From contig MCGE01000019.1 in assembly GCA_002105175.1 (NCBI GenBank), positions 310,001 through 374,000 of the forward strand: a stretch of DNA of 64,000 nt, written 5' to 3'. The stretch is from Absidia repens. Lineage: Eukaryota; Mucoromycota; Mucoromycetes; Mucorales; Cunninghamellaceae. Of the stretch, positions 37,907 through 49,740 are shown one piece after another; position 1 is the first letter of the stretch; every line of letters starts with the position of its first letter. Both the position numbers and the translations under genes were made by a program. The notes beneath the pieces were generated by a model, which searched no databases, was not told the DNA's origin, and was given only the letters and a program-made list of their open reading frames with translations.

Positions 37907-40900
37907 CTAAATGTTCAATTGTCGCAGTTCTTTTTCTTTCCGGATCCATTTTCTGTCCATCGTCATGCCTGGGTAAATAGATGGGACCACCGTGCAAGAC
38001 AATCCATTGTTCTTAGTTTGCTTGGAGCATGCATCTGATTTCATTCGAGCAAGAGAGTCATAAGCCATTACATAACAGTATTTGCTATACTTTTGGTATT
38101 CAACTGTCTTGAGATAGGCAGAGCTCGCTTTCAAATTTTGTACCGTCCGCCCTTCATTTACCGTGATATCCATTTTGAAGATGTTTGAAACCAAGGAAGA
38201 GAGTGCCATTTCATGGAAGAGTTGCGCATGGTGTTCTTCGATTTCCAGGAATGACGTGAATCTGTTGATACCACTTCCTAACGTTGATGATATTGGTAGC
38301 CCGCTGTTTTCCTTTACCATTGGTGCTGATCCTGTAGCGTCGTGTTGCTGTCGAGATACCTGCTGAGATTCCCCTTTTTGCGCAAGATATGCCACCACAT
38401 CACGCACATCTTGCATATAATTGTTGAAGTGATCGTCTACCGCTTTTCGTATTGTTCCAAATCCGCAAGCATCGCTTTGTCGCCTATCGCCTTTGCTGCT
38501 TCCACTGCTCGTGTCCAAGTCAAAACCAAATCTGGATCCTTTCGCACGATCATATTTTCCGGAATTAATGACTGTGGATGTCGAAACGCTTTTTCCAGTT
38601 CTAGGTGAATTGTCGCATGTAGATGATCCATGGCTGATGTCAACGGTCGTTCCACTTGATTAATCACACGGGCAGCTTTTTCGTCAGGGTCACGAGATTT
38701 CCGCAACTTGTCTGCAAACCATTTGGGTGCTGGATATGCGCCATATTTGATTCGATCTTCACGTTTTGCCCATGGTTTCACCTTGAAGCCTTGTTTGGGA
38801 GCATCCACCAGTAAAGCACACATCTGAGCGAGATAAATAGCATCCGGAGTATCAAGAGAAGTCAGTTCTGCCACAACTGTACGCCAATTTTCATACACAC
38901 CAAGTGTTCCGTCGTAGACTGGCACAGATAGAAAAAGGCTTTGGAGTTTTACTATCTGTTCATCGTGATCTTGAATGAAGGCGATTTCATCGTGCACCTT
39001 TCTAGTGTCTGTTTCAAAAACTTCACCAATCCTCTCTGGTGTATCTGGTACAGGGCTAGAATTGAAGGGTTCCACCAAGCGCCTATCCCAACAGCAAAAG
39101 ATCTAAAAATATATAAAAATGATGGTTAGTGTCATGTCACGCAAAAGTGGGAGGGTTAGAGGAGGAGGGCTTGCTTCTTACCAAATCACCATCGTAATCC
39201 CCGCCACTGAGTTTGCTTGCCAAAGATCGATTGCCTTGAATAGGACACACAATGACATCAGAATACACGCGCAAAACAGAGCAATCAACCGCACGGACCT
39301 TTTGGATGTCACTCTTTAGCCCGCATGGATTCCTAGTCACCAAGATATCACCTGTGATCAAACCAGCATGTATCCCCGTTTTTTCATCCACCTTTCGGTT
39401 TGACAGCTGTAAGAAGACTTCATTCGGTTTCAGAATACCAGTTGGATCAGGAATACACATCAGAGTACATGATTGCTGCACTTCGACTCGGTATTTTGAA
39501 GACAGTGTTTGTAACATCGCCTTGAAGACAGTCGTAGTTTTGGAGGCCAAGTGAGTATTGGTGAGATCGAAACCAGCATCCAAAAGCCGGACAATAGATT
39601 CATGCAGGTTTGAAGGGAATCCAGAGTATCCGTTGATTCTTGACGCACTAGAGTATGTTGTTTGTTGTCCAGAGGAGCCACCGTCGTCTTGTTTATTGCC
39701 ACCATGAGCATCCAGATCATCCACCCCATCATCATCAACAGCAGCAGCGGCAGCGGCAGCTTCATACTCCTTGTGACGTTGCCAAGATGTAGGTCCATTT
39801 TCTTCCATAGTACGTCGTAGTCCTTGCAACCCGCCGGATCTGACTAGCCAATCCCGAAGTAGCCGGATATTCCTGTTGTCCGTAATAATTGCAACCACAT
39901 TGTCAATATGTTCGCGAAGTAGTTCCACAAGCACACTAGTAGGGACACCACCAGAGGACAGGCATTGGATAAACTGAGTGTTGAGGTGCGACGGATAGAT
40001 ACAAAAAGCATTCTTGACTACATCAAATGTAAAATGGATAGGATCAAGCTTCTTGTTGGCATCGGGCAGACCAGTCTTGAATTTGTGTTGAGAGGCACGA
40101 ATTTCAATCCATTCACCACTTTCCATATCGAGATCAGGCGGTACAATCCAGAGACCCTTGGCACCACCAATTCGTCCTTGCACAGCACAGGGCAGAATAT
40201 CATGTTGTTGTGATCCCATAATTTTTCGCATTGCAGCCGCAGAGACAATACCACAGCCATCCGTCATACATGTATCATCGTTTTTGGGTCCACCTTCAGC
40301 AAAAACATCATCCACCAATCGTACATTTTTGGGGTCGAATTCCACCGTCGCCATACTGTTGCTATATCCAAGAGACATACGACTGGCAAACTTGCATGTT
40401 GTCAGATGCCAATTTTCCTGGATCGGGATATGCCAATTGATCACGTCGCGTAATGAGATTGTCGGTAAGCCAGGACCCTCTGTAGCAAACAGAATCACAC
40501 GACTATCCTTGAGGAATAAAAAACGGTAGGTTCGACCCATCAGCAAAAACGGGCGAAGAATAAGAGGCTTGTTTTCTTCAATAACTTCCAGTGATTGGTG
40601 CTTTGGGATTTGTAATTCGAGAAATCGTTCTTCGCCAAATTTTCTAAAAAATCGATTTGATGCTTGGATTCGAGGGACATTCAGTTGGATCGATGTAACA
40701 TCTTCTGCCGATTCAGGTAGGATCAGTTTTGCAGTATAACGCAGTGCACGAGTCAAAGTAAGTTTTCCACTGGAATTCATAACGCTGGGAACACCATCTT
40801 GTTGTTGTTGAGTTTCAATGCCACTAGTGTCCCCAGTACAGTCATTGCCATCCATGTTTTGTGATCCGAGCGCCAAACCAAAGTTCCACACTTGTTCCGA

Positions 40901-41955
40901 GCAGCGATCCATTGAGATCAGATTCCAAATTTGTTCAGTCATATGAGGACGACTAATACCAGCATAAGAGGTTCGCAAGGTAGAGTACCAATTCATCATC
41001 ACATTATGGACATTTTGCGGTCTGTTGAGTGCCGTGTTGAGAAAACGTTGTGCTGTTTCCAAGTCCAAATCACCCCAAGATATTTGACAGGTAGACATAA
41101 ACCGGGCCAATTCATATTGGAATATACGAGGAGCCTTTTCGACAATGTTCATAGACTGAGGTGGATTTGATATAACGTTGTATCCAGGGAATAGCTTGTG
41201 TTCTTCTTGAAGCTGTTCAGTATACCGCATATTGAAGTATTCGTTATCGGCCAAAGCTGTTTCAGGGTTGATTGTATTTGTGCTGTTTGTCGGGGATGCT
41301 GTTGATGCAATAGCGTTGGTCGAATCAATGCTGCCAAGATCTGTACCGACACAATGATCAAGTTTTCGTTTGACATGACTTGGTGGTTCAGGTAAGGTAG
41401 TGATTTCTTCAATTGACCGTTTTTGGCCACGCAAATCAATGTCCGTGTTGTTGGTGTTGTTGGTGTTGTTGGTGTTGTTGGTGTTGTTGGTGGTGTCAGT
41501 GGTGTCAGCATCGTATCCATTCATCGTAGATACCAATTCAGCATCAAGATCAAAGTCATCGAAGTCATCGCCCCATTCATTGTCTTCTATATATTGTTTA
41601 GAAAAGAACGAAAAAATTATGTAAGTGACGGTGAGTAAAGGAGGGCTTTTGTATTATGCTAGTTTCTTCACTTACCTTGACATACAGAATCCAAAGCCAC
41701 GTTGATTGCCCGAACGAAGTCGCCCAAAGTTCCTTTCCTCTTGGATCGTTGAGAGGTAAGTAAGAATTGTCGCACCACATTAGTCAGTTCAGCTTCGTCA
41801 GTACAGAAGAGTAAGTGCATTTTCTGTATTTCGTCAGGGAGATTGTGAAGGTCGGTCATGGTCAGAGTCTTTTGCTTGTCGTGCAGTCCTAAATGTATAT
41901 AGACCTGTTTGGCATGCTGTATGATCTTTGGGTGTAAGGTAAACTTGTTGTTCAT
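37907..41955 (-). CDS. RNA-dependent RNA polymerase with an apparent 1-nt frameshift
   Basis: Right to left. Exon 1 41955-41676, exon 2 41586-39182, then 39102-37907. Exons 1 and 2 (895 codons) are open. The catalytic core is in exon 2: KLSGGDYDGDL is the DxDGD metal-binding loop of eukaryotic RdRPs (QDE-1/Rdp1/RDR family), preceded by TRNPCG and RVYSDVIVCPIQ. The last exon is open in one frame from 39102 to a TAG at 38437-38439, and in another frame from 38518 to 37907. The natural sequence runs ...LADLEQYEK in the first frame into VDDHFNNYMQDV in the second, so one base appears lost near 38440. A corrected protein would be about 1290 residues. Exon 2 starts with an acidic patch and an Asn/Thr repeat. 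The family makes dsRNA in fungal RNA silencing. The shift could be a mutation or a base-call error; a complete gene is likely otherwise. Confidence 0.85.
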
Positions 41956-42234
41956 GACGATAGAGGTATAATGAAGGTTGCAAGTTGAGGTGAATGTCAA
42001 AAGAAATGAAGTGGATAAAGGGGAGAGAATAAATCGACGCCTGTCAGGAAAAATAAAAAATAAAAAATGCGGGGTTTCAATGGATTTGATGAATGGATTT
42101 TTATTTAAAGGGATAATATAAAGGAAAGATGATAATTGCAAAAATAATATAATATTGTACATGTATAATGAATGATGTAAAAAAAAAAAAAGAAAAAAAA
42201 ATATAAAGACAACAACTTAAAATGAAAACACTAT

Positions 42235-44294
42235 CTATTTGAAGGGGACAGAGAGGGGATCGATCACAGTACCAAGCTTGGTCATAACTCTTGGTTTGGT
42301 CATATTCTGGTAAGAAGCGCGAGTATTCCATTCTTGACCAACTGGTGCACGTAATGAGTGTTCGTATTGCTCCATACTTTTGAAGGGGAAGGGAACTTGA
42401 GCGGCTTGATATTTTTCAGACTATAGTAAATAGAAAAAAAAAGTCTTAGTAAAACCAATATAAATAGAGATGAATAAAATATCAATCTTTACCTTTTTGT
42501 GTCGCTTTTCGTTGATAATAACACTAGCCAATTTGGAATCCTTTCGTTTGTCTGCATCAATTCCTTTGGTGATCTTGGTAAATTTCTTCTTGTTCTTTTT
42601 CTTCATTCCATCTCCACCCCAAGAGCCCCAACCAGGAAGAGTCAGATCTTCCACTTTGTCACCATCCTCGGCGATAACCGCTTCTTTTTCTTCTTCGAAT
42701 TCGTCCAAGACATCATCATTTGCAAATGCTCTAGCTACAAGTTCACGTTGATTGAAGGCTAATTTGTTCGAAGTCGCCACCATCGTAGGAGCAGGTACAT
42801 CGTGGTCGTCATCATCATCGTCATCGAAGCTTGCAGCATGATTTGAGGTGACTGTCGCTGATTCTGTCTTGGTTGTGGTGGCACTATCATCTTTGTCTTT
42901 CTTGCTGTTTGCCTTTTTACTGCTTGATGACTTTGCTGGTTGTATGGCTTTGACCGATAGTATGTTGGTAGTGTCCAATTCCACGTCTTCTTCTTCATCT
43001 TCCTTTGGTTGAATTTTCTTGCCTTTTGTTGCTTTGTTGGATTTGCTTGCTTTCTTGGATAAGCGGGAGGTATCGTTTTGCAACCAAGGATTAGCTTCCA
43101 ATGAATCCAAGTCAGCGAGAGGACTAGGTGTTGACGTTTTCACTGATCCAGAGGTACGAGTGGTATGCCCAGCACTAAGGGAGATTTTGTCGATTTGCCC
43201 AGCATCATTGACTTTAACTGCGGCGGTAGTAGTTTCTTCCTTTAGTGTTTCCGGTTCCTTTTTCTTGTTTGCATTCTATTTCAAAAGAATAAAAAAGAAA
43301 TCCAAAATGTCAGTCAAACCATGACTTTTGATTTATAAACAGTACTATTTTTTTAATTACCTTTGTAGACCCAAATGTGATACGTCCAGGATTGTTGGCT
43401 ACATGAGAATACGCAGGTTCGACTGGATCCTTTTCATCATTGTCGCTGTTTTCATCCAACCATTCATTTCGGAATTGATCGAGATCTTCTTTGTTGGCTT
43501 GTTGTTGACGTTTGGCAGCATCTTGCATAAATTTCATGGCAAAGATTCCTTTTTTGGGTCCATCTTCCTTATCGAAGTCGTTTTCCAAAGCATCCAATTC
43601 CATAGATATCCGAGTCTTTTCATCCATAGCATCACCAGATTCGTATCCAGAGCCTGCCTCATCATCATCGTCGTCGGAATCTTGACCTTGAATCTTGCGT
43701 CGAAGTTGTTCACCACGTTGTAATTGCTCCATGATAGCGTCGCGAGTACCTTCATCTTGTTGACCCCGTGCTAAAGCCCGTTTCGCCCACTTGCCCGTGT
43801 TCTTGTGTTTCAGAGACATACGTTCTTCGGCTCGAGATAAAGCAGCTTCTTCTTGGTCTTCATGAGAGATTTCGTGGTCCAATTCTTGAAGTTTAGACAT
43901 TTGTTCATCCAATCGCGTCTTTTCTTGGCGTTTCAGTTTGCGATAACTTTTGCTTTTGATCTTCTTCATTCGTTTGGCTTTCATTTCGTGTCTAAACATC
44001 AGTTCGCGCATCATACCAAGTTCCTTTCGTCGAGCTTCCACTTCTTCCACTGATAATTTGTTGAGCTTCAAGGCTTCAAAAGCTTCCAATTCTGCGTCTT
44101 TCATTCCAGCATCTTGCAACGCTTGTTCAATTTCTTTTTCCATATCAGTGTCGGCAATAAATTTGCTGGCCAAAGCTGCACTAGTGACTTTGTGGTCGGT
44201 GACGGATTGCTGCATTGGGAACGAGAGGTGTTCAGCCTAACAGAAAGGAAAAGGGTCGCCCATTAGTTTTTTTTTTTTTCATTATAATGTTTTA

Positions 44295-44326
<32 letters not shown>

Positions 44327-45409
44327 GGTCTTTACCTCTCTATTTTCTTTAACGGTAGGTTCCCAGCGACTGACTTCCTTTTTGGCCTCTGTGTAAGCAG
44401 CTTGACGTTCCATGCGATCTTGAATACGTTGGGGCAAAGGCGCACTTAAAGCAGCTTGTTTCGCAGTGTTGTCAGACATGGCTTTGACGGCATCGCGAAG
44501 ACCACCCATAGAAGCTTCCCCATCCATAGATCCCATCAGGTCCTTTAGGTCCAACTTCTTCTTTCCACCAACTTTCGAAGGTTGTTGCACAGGTAAGTTG
44601 AATTCATTTTCTTGATAGATTTCGGATCGTTCAGCCAGAGGTTTGTGCTTTTTGATGCCATTCTTGTCCACACCACGTTTTCGTTTCTTCGTATCCAAAG
44701 AAGTAATAAAATCGACCACATCTTGACCATTGTCGTCTTCATCACCTTCGTCATCATTGTCAGAGAAGCCCATAAATTCATCCACCTCCGAATCATCAGT
44801 ATCATCTTCAGGTAAGAGAGTTCGCACAGATTCCTTGTCAACAACAGCAGCAGGAGGTTCATTGTCATCAAGCATATCAGCAATATCCATGTAATCATCA
44901 CCATCCACGTCGCTTTCATCGTCTTCATTCCCACTATGTTCTGATTCATCAAGGTTGACTTCGATGTTCATGCCATTATCCGTAGTTGATGCTTTTTTCT
45001 TGAGATGCTTTTTATCAGAGGGCTAAATGATAATAACAAAAAAGGTAAGATTTTTAAAAATTTCCTTATTAAACATACATCCAACTATGTTCGCTTTGAT
45101 TACCTTGGTAGATCCAGAGAACTTGAAATTATCGAAGCGATCATCATCAGATTCATCAAACGCTTCATCGGAGTCGATTTCTTCATCGTCATCATCTTGG
45201 ATATCGCCTACTTGATATTCATAATTGTCGACTTCGTCCAAATCGTGACCTTTGCGTTGTAATTGGCGTTGATCATCGTCGGCCTCAAAAATGTCGGTGA
45301 TGTCCTTGCCCTTGCGATAAGATTGTTTTCCTTTGCCATTTTTGTTAGAAGTGAATGACTTGCTAGATCCTTTACTATTGTTTCCCCTTTTTTGTTGCGG
45401 TTTGGCCAT
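42235..45409 (-). CDS. UTP14: U3 snoRNP protein Utp14 (small-subunit processome)
   Basis: Right to left, exons 45409-45104, 45022-44336, 44236-43361, 43275-42493 and 42420-42235; 945 residues, all four introns phase 0 and GT-AG. Features: Lys-rich start, long Asp/Glu tracts in the first third, the Utp14 central signature (QRIQDRMERQAAY, SRWEPTVKENREAE, KKIKSKSYRK, LKHKNTGKWAKR), DAAKRQQQANKED and a C-terminal LPGWGSWGG segment followed by a Lys-rich tail and the terminal VMTKLGTVIDPLSVPFK. The GWGSWG and KSKSYRK motifs are diagnostic. The protein works in the nucleolus, where it activates the Dhr1 helicase that releases U3 from pre-rRNA. Length matches fungal homologues (about 900). The neighbour to the left on the same strand starts only about 280 bp away. 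Confidence 0.94.
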
Positions 45410-46166
45410 AATAACGATAGTTCAAAAAACAAAAAACAATAAACAAATAGCGAGAAAGGAATAAATGGGAAATAGCGACTTGATGAACGAAAAAAAAAAA
45501 TCAATGTGGCTTTTTGCGGGAAATGAAAAACGTCTCCTATCAAGTCGTACTCCGCATAATTTTGGTGCCTGAAAAAAAAACAGTGTTCGATACGAATACC
45601 ATTTATTTGGCTATTACCATATTATTACACAGTTGGATTTTAACTTTATGGAATAGTTTATTGTTTGTTCTTTCCATTGTTTAGGTAACGAAAAAACTAA
45701 ATACACACTGTAAAATATCATCGGAGACTAAGCCTAGCTTTAATTTGAATTGTACAGTGGGAATTGTCCCGAAAAAAATAAGTTTAATCGTACAGTAGTA
45801 TGATCTTGTAGTTAACTCTACGTTTCTTGATATTAATTTTCTTTCTTTCTTTCTGTATACACTTCTTATTATGGTTTCACACAGCGTCATTGTGAAAAGT
45901 AAGTGCTGGTCACATTCTGGTTAATGGTTGAAATCGGTGGATGAATACATTTCAATGCATAAAAGATCCACTTTAATAAGCACTCAATACAATGTTTGTT
46001 TCCGATAAATTACTATATATCATGCTAAAATAAATTTGTTTATAATAAGACAGTAATGATAATAAAAATAAATAGAAAAAAAGCCGAAAAAGTATAGACT
46101 GGAAAGACTTTTCGTTTTCCTTCTCGTTCACCTTTTTATTACTATTATTATTGTTTTCCCGCAGAG
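45410..46166. promoter_or_regulatory. Divergent intergenic region between utp14 and the GH9 gene
   Basis: 757 bp separate two divergent start codons. AT-rich, with no specific regulatory motif claimed. Both promoters must lie here. Confidence 0.45.
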
Positions 46167-48279
46167 ATGAAATTAAATTTCAAAGGTATTGCGTTTTATG
46201 CATTACTTTGTGGATTCTCTAGCACAGTATTGTCACAAGTGATCGAGGAAGATGATGATGATTCACCAAGCCCAAAAATGCATCCTCCTAAACCACCCAT
46301 GAATAGTACTTATGTCGCACCCGCCACGCCAAAATATGATTATGCTGAGGTGATGCATAAAAGCTATCTTTTCTACCATGCACAAAAATCGGGTCATTTA
46401 CCATACCAACGAATGGCTTGGAGAGGTGACTCATGTAAAGTGTGTGTTGGAAAATATGGCGAAGACTTGTCCCATGGTTGGTACGAAGCTGCTAATACTA
46501 TGAAATGGGGCTTACCTTTTGGTTGGACTGTCACGCAGTTAGCATTTAATGTGGTGGCGTTTGGTGATGCTATGAAATCTGTGGACGAATTGGCGGAGGG
46601 TCTCGAATTGCTAAAATGGGGAGCGGGTAATAAAAATATTGAGGCCATTTTTACTTTTTTCTCATTTTTTTATTTTCTTATTTTTTTTATTTTTTCTTGA
46701 ATGATCAACAGATTACCTTGTCAATGCACATTACAACGATACTCATGTGGTTGGTCAATTAGGGACATCTGCATTAGGTCCCATCTCCAAATTGATAGAA
46801 TTAGATGTGGATTTCAACTACTGGGGACCACCTGAAGAATACGAACAATGGGTACCTACTGGACTTCCACACGAAGCGACATATATTACACCTGACAATC
46901 CTTCCTCTGAAATTATTGGCGAATACAGTGCAGCAATGGCGGCCATATCAATTGCTTGGAGACCTTATGATGAAGCTATGGCAGACGATCTGGTGGACCG
47001 CGCAAAACGGCTCTTTAAGCTGGCAACCGATCATCAAGGTAGTTATGTCAGCTCAAAGGACAATGCTTTCCAGTGGGCCACTTTTTGGTATCCTTCTACT
47101 CACTACGTGGATGAACTGGCTTGGAGTGCGGCGTGGATTTATGCAGCCACGAAGGATCCGGAATGGTTGGATACAGCAAAAGTATGGTATGCCAAGGCTG
47201 TGGACTCGTTTACTGAATACTCCTGGGATGAAAAAGGCGGTGCTCTCCATGTGCTACTGTATTTGTTTACCAAAGAAGATATGTTTTACAAGAATGCGAT
47301 GGAATACTTCAACCAATTTTTACCCAACCCCAACCAAATTGTCAAGTACACCCCTCGTGGTCTAGCTTATATCGAACATTGGGGCTCTGTTGGCTATTCT
47401 GGCAATGTGGCATTCTTGATGTTAGCTATGGCCAAGGCATTGGATTACAAAGGAACGGAAGCAGAACAGATGGTAACGTTTGCAACTCAACAAATCAATT
47501 ATGCTCTTGGCGATTATGGCTATTCTTGGGTTGTTGGCTTCGGTGACTATTATCCAAGCAAACCATATCACAAATCATCTTACAACAGTTATATCGACTA
47601 TCCTATGCGTGGTGAATTCCAAGATAAGGTGGAAAAGGATTTCTCTGAAAGCAAGACAGCTCAAAGATTTATTCTTTATGGTGCGGTGGAAGGTGGACCA
47701 AGTGTGGACGATAGTTGGTATGACGATAGATCCAATTATGAATACTCCGAAGTCACTCAGGATTACAACTCGGCTTGGACTGGTGCAATTGCAGGGTTGA
47801 TCGACTACTATGGCGTGGACAAATTCGAACCGTATACTGATTGTGGTCTTGATCTTGGTTGGTCTCATCCTAACGCATCGGCTCCCCCTACCTGGCCCGA
47901 AGATGACTGTTATCATACTTGCAACAAAGGCTGTCCTCGTGGTGAAATGGCGTCCTCTTACTCGTGGAAGATGTTGATGAATGCTCAAAATGCTGATTCT
48001 ATGTTGGAAACTCTTTACCCTGGCAAAGGTGCTGAACGTGCATTTACTTTGAAAGGAACTTCGCTTGGAAAACAAGATATGCAGCAAACTGACGATGATA
48101 TATCTTTGGATGAAGCCGAAGCTGATGGCGACACGTCTGGAAAAGGAGGTGAAAATCAATATTCCCTTGATGAAACAAAGAAATCCAACCCTACTAGCTC
48201 CTTTGGTATCCGTTTGGATGTGTCTTCTTCGTTGATTTTGCTGCTAGCTGGATCTGTATCATGGATATTTGCCCAATAG
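46167..48279 (+). CDS. GH9 (endoglucanase family) protein, GPI-type, atypical catalytic residues
   Basis: Exons 46167-46626 and 46712-48279 give 675 residues. Residues 1-23 are a signal peptide; a short acidic, Pro-rich linker follows. GH9 fold segments are clear: YHAQKSGHLPYQRMAWRGDS, SHGWYEAANTMKWGLP, the KLIELDVDFNYWG equivalent, and SNYEYSEVTQDYNSAWTGAIAG. Canonical enzymes have DAGD at the second motif. Here it is EAAN (residues 107-110), so the catalytic base Asp is replaced by Asn110. The probable acid Glu in SEV is kept. The C-terminus has a low-complexity linker and a hydrophobic end (SLILLLAGSVSWIFAQ), like a GPI signal, so the protein is probably on the cell surface. Cellulase activity is therefore doubtful; binding or altered chemistry is inference. 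AATAAA lies at 48396-48401. Confidence 0.88.
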
Positions 48280-48779
48280 TTAGTGCTTTATATTTTGTTT
48301 TTTATGCATTACGATTTACTCTTGTGTCATTAGTTTATCTTATCTTTAGTCATTTAGCATTACGGTACTGATTTATCATTTGCAATTCAAACTCCAATAA
48401 AAGCAATTCCCTTTTATGATTATTTTTAAAATCAGTGATTAGTACGGTATTTGTATGTTATTGATGGTGCCATTTTTCTTTTTGAAGATGGTGTAGTGAT
48501 GGATAATTATCAAACGGTTAGCTATAGTATGGACGGACTATTATTGATAGGTTGGAATGGATCGGAAATGGAGAGTATTTCGCGAATCTTCAACATGAAA
48601 TACATCATCTTGAGTTGAAGCATTGGCAACTAGGCGGGAACATATTACTTCAGGAGTGGTATCGCTCTTGCTGGTGTTTATTTATGTACTACAACCTCCT
48701 ATCACTAACATGGAAAATACATCCCTCATATAGTTACTATGATATTGAGCTACATTGATGAATAAGTTCTTGACTGATG
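48280..48779. other. GH9 3' UTR and spacer
   Basis: AATAAA at 48396-48401. The rest has no recognisable feature until the repeat begins. Confidence 0.5.
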
Positions 48780-49740
48780 AGTTAGAGGCGGGAAAACATG
48801 AAGTCTATTGATACTTTAGAGAAAAAGCAGATAATGATTTATCAAACACAGGCCATTTAACCAGAGTAATGTACATAAGTCAAGTATCTCAATTGATTTC
48901 ATAGAATCTAGTATTGGTTTAGAGCAGTGATATTGTCTAGTAAAAATGAGAGCTTCATTGTAACCCGGGTTTATTGGAATGATTTACTTGCGGTAGTATG
49001 AAAGAAACTATTATGAGACTTGAAGATTGGGCATTACTAATCTAAAGAAACTATTGTAAAATGGGTGCTTATATAATGCGCATCGAATGTGAAAGGCTAA
49101 AACGGTATCTGTTATTGAAACACAACGGCTATCAGCACTAGTCAAAAATTGTGAACGGTGAAGGTAGTAAAAATGGAATCTTTTACACACGAAATGAGCA
49201 ATGCTAATGAGACACCATTATTGAAGCATGTAAAATGAGACATTTTATTGAGATATAGTCACAAGCTATGACAAACTAATATTAAGCTAAGCTAATGGTG
49301 ACTCCAAAACGCACAAATGGTACGCCGAGATCCTAGATCCAAAATGAGAGGGTTTCCCCATCTATCTTGTAATCCCTGATCTAAAACCCCTTCTAAACTA
49401 GTCCTAAATCTAATATAATACCACTGTAATCTCATAGAGGTTACAATGATGAAGAAAAAGAGAATTTTTTTTTTTTTAGGGCTAGCTCTGGTAGGAGTGC
49501 TGGCTTTATTTAACGTCCTGCCGCCTAGATATATAAAGGGAAATAGGAGGACGGTTTTTTGCACGGAAGAGGGTTGCGGGGGAGGGGGAAGTGAGAGGAG
49601 GGGTGGAGCTGGTAGGGTTCGAACCTACGTCCGTTTGGACACCAGCTGCTTCTCATCCATTACAGCCAGCCCCAAAGAAAAAGAGAAAAAGAAAGAGAGC
49701 GAAAGAAAAACTGCACGTGTACGGGGTTTGAAATATATTC
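48780..49740 (-). repeat. Dispersed non-coding repeat, copy E (inverted), interrupted by a SINE
   Basis: Minus-strand copy. Core at about 49425-49275 (plus strand: CTAAGCTAAGCTAATGGTGAC, GAGAGGGTTTCCCC, TTGTAATCCCTGATCT). Head CACGTG at 49714-49719, with CGGGGTTTGAA beside it. Between head and core, 49465-49674 is occupied by a separate tRNA-derived element. Tail modules with AATAAA and CATTAG-like blocks continue to about 48.8 kb. End points are estimates. Confidence 0.75.
49465..49674 (-). mobile_element. tRNA-derived SINE with poly(A) tail and 13-nt target-site duplication
   Basis: Minus-strand element about 210 bp long. Its 5' end (49673 downward) has a tRNA-like head: a 7-bp acceptor match (GGGGCTG with CAGCTCC), an A-box-like TGGCTGTAATGG, and a perfect T arm GTAGG-TTCGAAC-CCTAC with a B box. 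The anticodon arm does not fold, so it is not a functional tRNA. A roughly 120-bp unrelated body follows and the element ends in 13 A (T run 49465-49477 on the plus strand). The flanks AAGAAAAAGAGAA at 49452-49464 and 49675-49687 are identical. Caution: the flanking tract is purine-rich and simple, so part of the match could be chance. Confidence 0.78.

Noticed and set aside
38437..38460. A spliced intron or programmed -1 frameshift explaining the RdRP frame change
   Set aside because: GT...AG pairs here give multiples of three or break the natural peptide, and the sequence GAAAAGC is not a canonical X-XXY-YYZ slippery heptamer. A lost base fits best.
49600..49674. Functional tRNA gene on the minus strand
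   Set aside because: The acceptor and T arms pair well, but no 7-nt anticodon loop with a 5-bp stem can be formed, and the position 8-11 region is off. The poly(A) tail and flanking duplication point to a SINE head instead.
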